Position numbers and translations under genes: made by a program | Assembly: GCA_038363925.1 (NCBI GenBank) | Contig: JAQQWL010000011.1 | Location: 4,340,001 to 4,404,000, forward strand | Origin: Apiospora phragmitis | Lineage: Eukaryota > Ascomycota > Sordariomycetes > Amphisphaeriales > Apiosporaceae | Direction: 5' to 3' | Length of the DNA: 64,000 nucleotides | Part shown: positions 35,030 through 46,496 of the stretch, in pieces | Position numbering within the stretch: the first letter of the stretch is position 1 | How the letters are laid out: every line of letters begins with the position of its first letter | The notes under the pieces: model-generated | Seen by the model: the letters and a program-made list of their open reading frames with translations, nothing else | Told to the model about the DNA's origin: nothing | The model's database searches: none

Positions 35030-36267
35030 TTAATTCCGCCAGCTTAAGAGCTGTGATGCCTCTAGAACGCCAATTACGTCACCGCCGTCCTTGTCCACCA
35101 CGGCCAAGATGGAGTACTTGTCGCACTGCTCTTCGGTGGACGATACCATGTCCCTGATCCACTCCGCCGCCTGGGAGATGCGTGTCTCGGCCAACACGGT
35201 GATACAATCTTCCCTGTGGATTCCGAGACCCGGAAGCTCACTCAGGGGTAAGGCGAACTCGATCGCCTCGAGCCGCCGGATTCGGCCTGGCGAGACGATC
35301 AGGTCGCTGGCGATCACCCAGCCAGTGGGCGAGTCGTACGCAACCTTCAGGACGTCTGCGCCTCGAATGTCCGCCGGCGTGCCGGATGCGCAGCATTGAG
35401 GAATGTCCCGTGTTAAAATCGTGATATCGCCGATTTTCGGGGCTTTTTGATGGAGGCACCGATTGCGCCACCTGGATGATTCCTCAAGAAAACACTCGAG
35501 ACACTCGCATTGATCTCTTGCGCCGCAACAATGGCCAGCGCATCGCCAACCGCGAGCGCTACCGTGGTAGATGTGGTGGGTGCCGATACTCCAAAGGACG
35601 CCGTTTCCGACTCATGGATGGGCGCCGATACAAGTATCATTGATGGTCGTTGTTTGATCAGTTCGCACGTGTGGGGTCTGGTATGCGAAGTGAGAACAAT
35701 CATGGGGAGCGCCGCGTCGATATGTGGAAGAAGCGACAGTAGCTCCGGCGTCTTCCCCGAAAACGTGATGAAGAGCACCGTGTCGAGCTTTCCGATTTTA
35801 CCCAGGTCGCCGTGAAGGGCCTCGGTAGGATGCAAGTACGTAGCATGTACCCCCAGACTGTTGAAAGTCGCCACCAGCTTTTTCCCGATGTGCCCAGATT
35901 TCCCAACGCCGATGATGACCAGTTTGCCGCGATCTCCCCCATGCCGAGTGATAGTTTCTACGGCCGCACCGAAACTGGCCCCTATCAAACCATCTTTTTC
36001 GTACAAGGTCGTTAGAGCTCGGAGAGAGGTTGCCTCTGTATTGAGGACGTGTATAGCGCCAGAGAGTCTCTTGTGTAGCTGCGATGACTCAGCATCCTGT
36101 TCTTCTGCAGGCTCAACGTCTTCGAGGCAAAGCTCTTGTATAGGAGAGCCCGGTACTGTCGTATTCGGGGTAGGCGGAGATGGGGGCGAAGGTGGTGGCA
36201 CTAGCGGGCGCTGTGCTGCGCCTAGCAGGAATACAGCGCTCGTCTGGACGGGATGATGCTCGACCAT
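35030..36267 (-). CDS. SIS + CBS domain protein of the KpsF/GutQ (arabinose-5-phosphate isomerase) type, one-base frame break
   Basis: The minus-strand frame starts MVEHHPVQTSAVFLL (an in-frame ATG at 36423 would add 52 residues). It has a Pro-rich N-terminus and then a SIS domain: KLVIIGVGKSGHIGKKLVAT, HPTEALHGDLG, TFSGKTPELL, APTTSTTVALAVGDALAI. These match the sugar-phosphate-binding and APTTST blocks of KpsF/GutQ/KdsD, which interconvert ribulose-5-phosphate and arabinose-5-phosphate. A linker and a CBS-like segment end at 35030. At the A5 run (T5 on plus, 35444-35448) the frame breaks. Upstream it stops after SAISRF (35413), while the next frame continues with IGDITILTRDIPQCC. One base more in the run would give 412 residues. 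Fungi have no Kdo or lipopolysaccharide, so the physiological substrate is unknown. Confidence 0.82.
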
Positions 36268-39200
36268 AGTGCCTCTAATCTGCCTAGTTCGGCTGACAAA
36301 ATATGCGGAAACTCTTCTCAGCTTTTGCGCCTTGAATTCCTCCGTCTTGTTCGGAAACGTCGATGTTCGTGCACACAAGCACCTTGTATGGATCCGCGGC
36401 AGCTCGCGAAGCTTTAACCCCACATCATGGCCAGGCGTGTTCGTTTGTTGACCATATCTTGGTTACTTGGGGGGCGTATGCAGGGCTTTGTTCGATCTGG
36501 CACCAGAGCACGGTGGGAACCAGGGAGATGACAGTCGAAGTTGCTAGTTCGATATCCCAACACGATCTTTATGCGAGGTCTTCTCTCAGGACGGGTCCGG
36601 AACTGGGCAATCTGGAAGAAGAAAAAAGTATACGAGGTTAACCTAAGATGCTATGGCAGAGATGGGAAAGGACGGTATATGTAAACAGGGATCGGAAAGA
36701 AGGTCGACTCCATCAACGACAGTAACGACTAGGGTATTGGGGATCTGCAGGGTTGTATACCTAGTCAAAGTCTATAGTATAGCCTCCCGATCTGTGCGAA
36801 TAAGAGAGATTAAGCTTAGACAAGGTAGGTGGCCCCATAATCCTGGTGATGAATCATGACCAGCTATCAAAGATGCCTACCCGGCTTACTGGTCGTCTCT
36901 GGAATGCGGGAGGCGTGGCTGCGTGGGATGGAAAATGCCATCCAACATTAGCGACGCACACGCAAAGGGTCTGTTCCGTTTGACGTTTGCTAGTTGGGAT
37001 CTTACGTGATCCTGACCTTACCCAAAGGGTGGGTTCGCATGAGGGCATCCTTGGTTATCCATGCCGGGGTGTATGTACATCGAACATAACAGAGGAAAGG
37101 AGACATGCAGAGATTTAGCAGGCCGTCCATAAGTGCCTGGCTATATTATTATGAAATGGATGGGCCGAATGCGACGCGTCCTGTGGGATACCGGACACAC
37201 ACCTTGGGGCTCCAGGATTGGCTTCGTCGAGGGCCCAGGACCATCGATGGGCATGTCCAAGGTGCCTGTTATTGTGTTTTATCCAAGCACTATATCTTTC
37301 CCAACTGAAGCCCCAGGCATCGTCGGTGCTAGCCGGGACGTGCTTGCAGTCAGTGGCCGAGGAAGCCAGGAAGTTGGTTTCGTTTCGAGAGTATTTCCAA
37401 TCAGAAATGGTGAGTCATGGGCGTGGGAATCCGCTTTATCAGCCATGTGGGGGTTTTGAAGGGGTTGGCTAGTCAAGGCTCCAGAATCCAGATCCGTGGA
37501 CTGCGATGCGCCCGAACGCTTTGATTACTACTAGAGCATTGATATCGTCTACTTACCAGTAAATCGGGTTGTTTGTCTGTAGTACTACTGTAGTACTACA
37601 TAGTCTACTCGAAGGCGTATTTGTTTTGTCCTTGCAATGCGCTTGCCGTGTATTAGCATCCAGCAGTTTGCTATCTCTTGGCTTGCTTATCTTCGTACAT
37701 GGAATTAGTCCCAGGTTTGCTCTCCATCTCCATAGAGTCTCCATGTGCTTGGATAAGAAAGATATCGTGGTTCTACAAGTAGGAGTGAGGCCATAGAAAT
37801 CATCGTCGTTATACTGGAAACTTCTCGTACCAAAGACAACGCTCACCTAGGACACATGCCAGCATTAGCTGCCTGTCAATCGTGCTTCTGGGGACTTTTG
37901 TGTCTTCGCCAATGGAACATCCATGGAGTCCTTATCAATTACCTGCCTATGTTGATAACATTTTCTTAGGCTACCTACTTATGTAAGTAAAGACATACTT
38001 ATGCGCCTCCACTACATGCAGGGGTGCTGGCATGATAGGCTGTTGGACGACTATTTTAAGCCATTGATGCATCTCATACACAATAGGGCGAATGTCTGAT
38101 AGGTAGCGACTCCCAATATTGAAGTGATTGGCCCATCCAGGGGCAGAAACCATCTTGCGTACACCGAAGCTCCGGGCATATTACATGTAAGAAGTATGCA
38201 ATGTACGTACTCCGTAGCTACTGTATGGTTGAAGCAGCCCCGGGTTCTCCAGACTTAGCTAACTGGCCACCCCGCAAAATCGTGATACACATGATTCACT
38301 TGGTGGCTACACTCCTTTTGAGGGGTATGAGAGAGAAGAAAGCAAAGACACCCGAATGCAGCAGGTAGAAATTTGCGACGGGATACCGGCACCGGCCAGG
38401 GTTGCGCTGTGTTACCCATTTCCGGCCACCTCCTCAACAGCCATTGGTGTTGACCGAGTGGCAGCATTCACTTTCTTCCGATAGGAGCTTAATGTCCTGC
38501 TGTGTGTTCACCGAATGGTTTGCCTCAGACGCGGATTGGAGCAGACACCTAGCTGTGAGACACTACAAAATATCATCATTCCCCATTGATGAAAGACCGC
38601 CGACACTTCCGTCAAGCTCCGAAGCTGTGGAAAGACGATTAATCTCACGGTTGATTGATTGATACGGGGGATGAAGATGAGGGGTGTCGCATTCAAGCAA
38701 CATGGAGTGTCGGGACTTCATGTTAGCACGTAAGGAGGGACGATAAGCAGAGACAGACCGCCAGATGATGATGATGATGGTGGTGGTGGTGGTGGTGGTG
38801 GTGGCCTTATCAATACATGGAGAGCAATAGGCATTATCTGCAGTAATTGTCTGCAGTGTTGTAACGCTACTGCATGTTGCATCAGCCACCTGATCGTCGA
38901 TGTGCCCAAAGTCTGCGTCGACATGCAAGTACAGTATTCACACGCAGGCACACGGGGTTGCATGTTGTCGGGTACTCCAGTAGGTAATATTACAGGTTGA
39001 AACGTGTTTTCCTTCCTGAATCAGCAGGTGTACAAAACCACGCATTCATGAAGTAGGTTAGGTGGCAGCCGTATCATCATCATTTGACTCCCGTGCACTA
39101 CTACTACATACTACTACCTGTACTTACATGCACCTAACTTCCATAGGCACAGTAAACTGGAGCTGGGGGGATCGGGTTACCTGCGCCGTCCATCATACCT

Positions 39201-39399
39201 CACTCACACATTGATCGGTTACACGACCATCAACAGAACTTTTCTTTCCGACCACACCACACACCTCCTGGTTGCTTTTGTTCTCCAGAACTACACCAAC
39301 TCCTTGGTATCGTATGAGGAAAACTGGCCGAATACGCCGGAACTTGAGGATTATTATTTCGCACGGGGAATTGGGATTTCAAGCTGCCCAGAGCCGAAA
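36268..39399. other. Gene-poor region
   Basis: No coding exon could be supported in these 3.1 kb. A GAT/GGT microsatellite lies at 38764-38804 and a TACTCCGTA word at about 38207-38216. The right end should hold the promoter of the claudin-like gene. Confidence 0.55.
38764..38804. repeat. GAT/GGT trinucleotide microsatellite
   Basis: About five GAT units run directly into about nine GGT units, outside any gene. Confidence 0.9.
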
Positions 39400-40393
39400 A
39401 TGACTCGATTGGTAGTGTATAACGTGGCGCTGGGCGTCTTCGTTGCGGGTACGTCATTGCCATTTCCCACGATGTAGCGCATCTTTCCCATGAAGCTTCA
39501 AGTTGCCACCCCAAGCCCTCCTCGAGTGCGCCTATCGCTGCAGTAGGATACTTGGGGTCTATTTTTATACGCATCTGCCTATTGTCTACCATGCAATGGT
39601 TTCGCTGTTTCCGGCAAGCTCTGCTGCTGCATGAGCTATCACTGTCGCCCACAGCCTATCGCTTGCTACAACAGTGCTTGGCCAGCTTACTACCGCCAGC
39701 CGACATCGCTAACATGTGTCTCCCAAAGCCACCATCTTGACCATCACGTCTATCATGACCTCGAACTGGGTCGAATACTCTGTCACAGCCGAGAACACGA
39801 ACGCGACCTTCAGCCATCATGTGGGCTTGCACCGGTCGTGTTCGCTTTCGGCTACCGCCGATAAGACCACATGCCGCCCCTTCCCCGACGAGGACGACTG
39901 CCGCGATGATCAATTCTTTTGCTCCATGTGGAGGAGCAGTGGCTTCTTGATGTCCTTCGCCACCGTCGTAGAGCTGGCCACCGCCATCTCGTTTCTGGTC
40001 GTGATGCTGGGCGGGAAATACAAGCGGGAAGAGGGCTGGTTCGTGATTGCCGGCCTGTTGATAGCCGATGCAGTGATCGAGTTCGCCGGCATGGGCATTG
40101 TGGTAAGCAGAAACCCCGAAACTAATGTCGTTTCCGATTCTTCAGGATATGGCTACGCCTTGCTGGTTGGTTAGGTGTCATCGCAACTGACCCAATATTC
40201 GCAGGCATATCTGTTTAATACTGACACGCAGTTTGACGTGCCCGGCTGGAACTTGGGCTACTCCTGGATTTTGTGTACCGTCAGTGCCAGCGTCTCGGTG
40301 CTCCTGGCCATCGCCTTCTCGCTGTCGGCATACTTCCTCCCGCCGGAAGACGACTACGAATACGTCGGCGATGGCGAGAGCGTGGATTTCTAA
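39400..40393 (+). CDS. Four-TM claudin-like/SUR7-like membrane protein
   Basis: Three exons (39400-39448, 39729-40102, 40205-40393) join in phase to 203 residues. TM1 is built across the first intron (VVYNVALGVFVAGATILTIT). A first extracellular loop follows with SNWVEYSV, GLHRSCS and five cysteines (CRPFPDEDDCRDDQFFC region). Then come three further helices (FATVVELATAISFLVVMLGG, WFVIAGLLIADAVIEFAG, SWILCTVSASVSVLLAIAFS) and a short acidic tail PPEDDYEYVGDGESVDF. This topology and the W...GL..SC pattern fit fungal claudin-like or SUR7/PalI-type tetraspan proteins of the plasma membrane. The exact subfamily and function are inferred only. The first intron (280 nt) is longer than most in this window. 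Confidence 0.7.
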
Positions 40394-41161
40394 GCGCACC
40401 AAACAAAGCAAACTTGAGCTTCAATAGAAACGCGAAGCGATTTTTCTCCGGCATTTTGGGTTCTTTTCTGCAAGAAATACGGTCTGCATACATTTATAGG
40501 GCAATGGGGCGTTTTGGAGGAGTTGGATCTTTCGGCATGGAATGGCATTTCCGCAACTGCGTTGCTTTTCCTCTTCTGTCATGCATGTTTGCGTGCTGTT
40601 TAGGTCTACCCGTGGTGATATTTCAGTGCTATCTTCATGCCATAGAGAATGGTAATCACCTGAAAATCGACTTGGGTATGTCATACGTAAGGGGGTTCTT
40701 GCATATTGTCCGAATAACCAATACACGCGGGTATTATACAACCGAGGAATAGGAGATTCGTATAATTGACCACATCGATGTTTTGACTGCGAGGTAGCAC
40801 TTGAGTGCGGAAGTCGATTACCCGAGAGGCATGGATGGAAAATTAACCCAAAAGTTGGGTTTCTTGAAATGAGTATATGTGAACCCACGGATGGTTGTTT
40901 TATTCACAAGGAGGCGACAATTTGGATGTAATACAACGAGCGTAACCCAAAAGGCACCAGTCCCCGCCATCTTACTGTCCTGAGTTGACTATGTGCACCC
41001 GAATCATCCACAAGAGCTTTGAACATGTCTCGATTTGACACCCTTTTGAACAGCAACAGCAGCCAGTCCTCCTTCGCGAAAACAAAAAAAAGAAGAAAAC
41101 AGACAGTTTGGGATCCCGCTGTCACCGCACTTCTTGCCTACCTGCCTGTTTGCTTAAGACT
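40394..41161. other. Intergenic region between convergent genes
   Basis: Non-coding. It should include both 3' UTRs. No structured feature is seen. Confidence 0.6.
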
Positions 41162-42698
41162 TCAAAACTGGGGGCTGGCGTTCTTGAGCAGCATCTCGAA
41201 GTAGGCCTGGTTCCAGCTGCCGGCTTCAGGCGCGGGCTTGTAGGCGTCGTCCTTGCCGCAGAACGAGTCGTAGCGGGTCGCGCCCGAGTCCGAGGTGCCG
41301 TCGGACTCGCCGCCCGGCTTGCCCCAGACGAAGGCGTCCGTGTTGGAGTCGCCCGTGTCGGCCGTGGGGCGCTCGCCGAACCCGGCGCCGTCCACGTTGC
41401 ACCAGTCGCCCCACTCCTTGCGCAGGCCTGTCACGGCGTTCCGGCCCGTGTCCATGATGGCGAAGCTCGGGTGCCCGGCCGTCTTCAGCGCCGCGCCGAA
41501 CTTCTGCACGTACGTCTTCTCGTTCTGGCAGCTGTTGTACTTGGCGTCCGAGGCCTTGGAGAACTCGCCGGGGCTCTCGTCCCTGTAGGGAGGTTTTTTT
41601 TTAGTATAGACAGCTAGCTCCCTGGACTATAAAATAATAGGGGGGTGGTAACGGTGATGGGTTCAAGGGAGGAATCGGTGGCGACAAGGCAGGGAGGAAG
41701 ACAGAGCTGTGATCACGATCAAGGGCGACTGCTACTTACCAGGAGTTCCAGCCAGCGATGTTGGTGGCGAAACCACGAACCTGTTTTGGGCTGCCGGCGT
41801 TCTTGTAGACCTTGGCGAGCTCCTCGGCTCCGGGCTTCAGGTTCGCGTCCCAGCCTAGCCAGCCGCCGTGGCCGGCGTCGATGTACATGACGACGTTGGG
41901 CAGGTTAAGGTTCTTGAGCGCATACGCCACACCCTCCTCGTACGCGGACTTGCTGTCCTCGCAGGTTTGCAGGTCGGCATTGGTGACCAGGTTGGGCAGG
42001 GAGTCGGGCTCGATCAGGAGAGCAAAGGCGGTGTTGGGGTTCTTCTTCAGAATGGCGACGACGGCTGTAGCACAGCGAGGGAAGGATGTCAGTTTGGGGT
42101 TATCTACTGGCACTTGGTGGGAGCGTATTGTGTCCCGACTCGGTATCAGGGCGTGGAGAAGAAGAGAGTGGGGTACGGGACGAAAATATCTGGTGACTTA
42201 CGGTCGATGTACTCGGACTTGTACCTGGAGATCTCGCTGTAAGTCAGTTCACCGTTGGAGGCCTTGGCAGCACAGTCACGACCGGGCAGGTCGTAGATGA
42301 CGAGACCGAGAATGTCTTCGCAAGGAGTGTCGGCGATGGCGGGCTCCACCTTGGCGATGTTCTCGATCGTGTCACTAGCAAAGGTGTTATTGTTAGTGTG
42401 TATACTTTTCGAGCATGATGATGCCACTCCATTCTGGTTTCCAAACTTACATCCACAGGAAGCTACCGACGTCGGCAACCTTTGCAGCCTGGGCCTTCAG
42501 AGACGAGTCACTGATGGCCTCGACCGCCTTCTCGACCTCGGAACGGTAGAACGTGTTAGCGTGGAGCTTGTAGTTCTTCCAGACGTTGGTGCTGGCATCG
42601 AGCGTGACGGCGGAGCTACAGGCAGCAGCAGCCCCGCGACGGTTCGGTGCTGCGAGAGCACCAGCAGCGAAAACCGCAGCAGTAGTAGTGACCTTCAT
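41162..42698 (-). CDS. cel6A: GH6 cellobiohydrolase (Cel6A/CBHII type) without a cellulose-binding module
   Basis: Four exons (42451-42698, 42202-42374, 41740-42064, 41162-41582) give 388 residues. The N-terminus MKVTTTAAVFAAGALAAP is a secretion signal, followed by a possible dibasic cleavage (NRR), then directly by the catalytic domain. GH6 hallmarks are IYDLPGRDCAA (Asp near 116, equivalent to the conserved acid in D-R-D-C), LIEPDSLPN (proton donor Asp near 161), YIDAGHGGWLGWDAN, IMDTGRN and GDWCNVDGAGFG. The enzyme releases cellobiose from the non-reducing ends of cellulose chains outside the cell. There is no CBM1 or Ser/Thr-rich linker at either end, so it should act on more accessible substrate than the classical CBHII. 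A TATA box lies 88 bp upstream, and a GTGGGG word (CreA-like) at 42972-42977. All frames are intact. Confidence 0.95.
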
Positions 42699-44697
42699 TT
42701 TCGTACCAAGTTTGGGGTTTTGGAAACGATGTGGCTAAAGAGGTGCTCAGGAGGTCTTCTTCCTCATATCTGCCAGTGGCTCCTTCTTATACGCGGGACT
42801 CCAGACAAAAGGAATGAGGGGGCCACTCAGCTGACCAACACCAGCAAAGGCATCGCGGAAGCATACTATTATGGCAATCAGGAATACAGGCCCGTTAGAG
42901 GCGAAAGACTGCCGGGCATCGAGTCTCCGAGATAGGGTCTTCCCAGTCTGGATCCGTCGCGGCAGTAAGGGGTGGGGTGTTTGCATTCAGGAGAACATCC
43001 CACTAATGAAGCAAGTCTATACCTAGCAATCCGAGAAAGTTCCAAGCCCAGGAAGCAGGACTTTGCCATCGCTGACTCTCTAGCCTCTCGGAAGTACCAC
43101 CATATCGTGTGGGGAAGTTGGCCCCGTTGCTACTTGTTGGAGACACCCCATGTCCGGCATCTGCAGCCACATCGTAACCCAAGATCCGGTAAGACTGGTC
43201 TAACCTCGAGCTACCACCATGGCATGTTCTACGGAGAGAAGGAACACTAGTCTTCGACTTGAGCTGCTGTAGTGTAACCCTTCAACGAATGTGATTTTCC
43301 TATAACAACATGAAGCTATCTTCATCGCAAAAACAGAGCAGTTGATCATTGCAACATCAAGCTTTGCCAAGTACCAATGTCCTCATTACAAGCTTTGTCA
43401 AGCTTTTCCAAGCCTTGACAGATGTATCAAGCATAGTCTGTCGTGCCGAAGATGGCATGTACTATGAACATCAGTACCGCGTATAGCACATCTTTACCCC
43501 ATGCAGGAGATTTGACAGCGCCATCAGTGTGGGGAGAGCCGAGAGACCAGCAGCTACTGCAGATGAATCTCCGCAGGGACAAGGGAATATGCCATTGGAC
43601 CAGGGACCATGGTTGGGTAGCGCACGCCCCCGTTGAAACGCTGTATAGTAACCATGGGGACGACGATTGGGCTCCTCATTTAGCCGCAATGGCACGGCTG
43701 GTCACCGACGAATCAACGTACCCGGCTAAACCTCTCACTTAAGTGATCATGGCGTATGACCACACAAAAGCCGTGTTTTGCGTGCCCTCGACGTGTGTTA
43801 AGGCTATTCTGCCGCGGCATAAGGCCCAAAACTCACGAGACTGGGCTCAATATGTTTTGCTAGCCTCGGAACATGGCTCCGAGCGTCTCTCCGACACCCC
43901 GTGTGGAGTTGGCGAACCCCTGAAAGCCCTGCGATGTAAATCACATGCTGTACAAATGGTTAGCATAGCGGTGTTCTGATGGTCCTTAGCGCCCAGTGTC
44001 GTGTTCAGATCTGAAGGTCGTTTATGACACATAAATCAAGGGGCTAGACCGCAGACTTTGGTCCAGCTGCTGTGCGAAAAGAGTGTTGCAATTTGGATCG
44101 ACTCCTTAGCGAGCATTGCCTATCATGGTTCTGTCATGATCGCAAAACTGGTACTAATATGGAAGCTCTCAGGGAGGCTCCGAGAGAGAAAAGCGCCAGA
44201 CGGGTCACTGCAATGCGAGTATTGTGGTTCATTGTGATTTAGTCAGAGTCGCCTGGTCTGACACTTGTAGTCAGCGTTCGTGGCATGGATACTTCTGCTT
44301 GTTGCTTAAACTAGCGATACCTGTCTAGTGAACTGCGCGCTGCCGTAAGCCAGCCGTAGCAAATATTGGCTCATCGTTAAAGATTTGGAGGGGCATCATT
44401 GCAGTGTCGTAGGGGTTATTCATGTTCGCCCTTGGCCAACTGCAGGTCGCCAGATTGTTCGATGGTTGCGATCTGAATTCTGCTTATTCTCGGAGTGCGA
44501 GTTCAAATTGCCAGGCATCGAATGCTGTTCCATTGCCTATGAAGTTATTTGTTCTTCTCGTCTGGGTCGTCTCATCATGCATACGAAGAGTTCCATGCCG
44601 ACCATACAGATATCATTTCTTCGAGGACCCCCTTTTTGCTATCTCACCAATGCATTATCCGCCAAAATGGAACTTTCTTATTGGATCTATCGGTCCC
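42699..44697. other. Intergenic region upstream of GH6
   Basis: This holds the GH6 promoter and the 3' flank of OST3. An open frame at 43443-43742 (99 codons) and others have no domain or intron support. Frames near 44422-44781 are antisense to OST3. Confidence 0.5.
42786..42791 (-). promoter_or_regulatory. Probable TATA box of the GH6 gene
   Basis: TATAAG on the minus strand lies 88 bp upstream of the GH6 start codon. Confidence 0.45.
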
Positions 44698-45863
44698 TTA
44701 CATAAAGGGGGGCAGCGAGAACGGGTAGCCTCCATTCTTGATGCGGAAGATGGAGAGCAAGAAGCTGTAGAGGAGGAATAGAATAGCGCTCCAAAGCAGA
44801 ACCCAGACTTGTTGCTTCTTGGCATCAGCCACTCTTGGGACTTTCATGATCAAGGCGATCGCAGAGAACGACAAAAGACCATCTACAAATATTAGTTAGC
44901 TCTGGCAGACAAGTTATTTCAGGAGCAAACATACATATAAAAGCGATAATCTGAGTCTCCATACCCAGCTGGTTTTGGAAGCCGGAGGAGAAATAACTAA
45001 TGCCTCCACGGCCATCGCCAGCCACGTAGGGGACCTTGCGGATCTGGTTGAACATGTGACCACTAGTGAACATGAGGATACCAATTAAGCTGATGGCGGC
45101 CCAAGCATTTCGGTTCTGGACGATAGGGAGAATGTAAGGCCCGGCTTTGGCAAGTGCGCCAGCAACACCCAGGGTCGAGACGACACCAACAGCCCAAGCG
45201 ACGTAGTTGACTGGACGTTTCACAGCAGGGTGAGGTCGGCCCGGTAGGTGGCGCGCAATCCAGGCATGGACTTGTTCAGCCAATAGAGGTCTGCAGCGGT
45301 ATTAGTCGTGAGATTATGAGAGCCGGCGCCGAACGGAATCATCTTACCCATTGGTGAAGTCGTATCGAATAGGACCTTCGACACCAGGAACAGCGTGGGG
45401 ACCAATCGTAGGGGGGAAGAACAACAACACAGGTGCGGTTTGGAGGCTCAACTATAACGACTGTGTTAGTGCCAAGACGCACAATTAAAGGCTCGAAAAG
45501 GTTACGCACCGAAATGAAGGTGTCACGACCATCAGAGAAGTCCAGAGTGGAAAAGATGATGCGGGATTCGGCATTCTTGTCGCCCCTGAGCCAGCTCTTA
45601 GCGAGCAAATCCCACTCTGGTTGGAACTCGCGGCAGAGCTGGCAACCGAATCGAGCGTCCATAGCCGTGAGGAGGACAGCGACGGAATAATCGCGGGGCG
45701 AGGCAGTAAGCTTCTTGTACGACTTATCGGCCAGCTTCACCGGCGTGGTCGAGATTGCCTTTGTGTGGAAATCATTGAAGGTGTCGGCGGGTGATGCTGG
45801 CTTCTTGGCAGCGAGGGTGCCAAATGGCAGAGCCAAAGAGAGGAATAACGGCAGCCAGCGCAT
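44698..45863 (-). CDS. OST3: Oligosaccharyltransferase subunit Ost3/Ost6
   Basis: Four exons (45510-45863, 45348-45451, 44935-45290, 44698-44882) give 332 residues. A signal peptide (MRWLPLFLSLALPFGTLAA) leads into a lumenal thioredoxin-like domain with the redox motif CQLC in ARFGCQLCREFQPEW. Four membrane helices follow in the C-terminal half. The last exon ends with the family-typical GGYPFSLPPFM. Ost3/Ost6 use the CxxC pair to form transient mixed disulfides with nascent chains in the ER lumen, aiding N-glycosylation of slow-folding sites. All splice sites are phase-consistent. The gene is divergent from the coiled-coil gene that follows, about 630 bp apart. Confidence 0.93.
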
Positions 45864-46496
45864 GGTGAAGGATTTCGCATGTAAAAGAGCGTGCTTAAGT
45901 CGGTTGTACTGCAGGAATTAGGCGGTTGTGCTGAGTGTGCACTGTCGTTCGCCGCCCTGTTGTTGATGTTGAAGAGGGAATCGGATCGAGAGGGACAACC
46001 TGTTGTTACAACTCAGCGATGTGAAGCTCCAAAGTGGCCAGTTCCCAATTGAACAAACAGCTCCTTCCCTAGCTCAATTCCTATTGGTGATTACTAACTA
46101 CATGTCACTAGATAGCTTAGGCGGTACGGTACCTAAGTGACAGGGATCCTGCGGGGATTACCTAGCTGATAGCAGCCCGACGGACAAACATGGTGGCCGA
46201 GTCTAGTCCATTTCAGGCACTCTGTTTACCACATGTCTCCACCTTCCAACCAAAAGAGTGTCCACCAGACACGCTCTCCAACCCTCAGTGACTACACCCT
46301 ATTCCAGCTTGCTCTATCAAGACACGGGCCACAAACCACCTTGTTGTGCATCCAGGACGTTGTTGTCGAATATTTGTTATTGCTGAACTTCCCTGTCGCA
46401 TACCTAGGTCAACCAAGAACGACCAAGTTCCTGTCCCCGACTATCACAACAATAACAACGCGCCTGCCGATGGGCAGAGCACCAAGAGCAGCCGCC
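45864..46496. other. Divergent promoter region, OST3 / coiled-coil gene
   Basis: This is the promoter for both genes. An ATG at 46233 on the plus strand opens a frame running into the coiled-coil gene, so part of this region may be an upstream exon or 5' leader of that gene. Confidence 0.5.

Noticed and set aside
38764..38804. GAT/GGT array considered as a coding repeat
   Set aside because: The frames through it are short and have no flanking exon features; it is a plain microsatellite.
44422..44781. 119-codon plus-strand frame
   Set aside because: Its C-terminal half is antisense to the last exon of OST3 and the rest has no supporting features.
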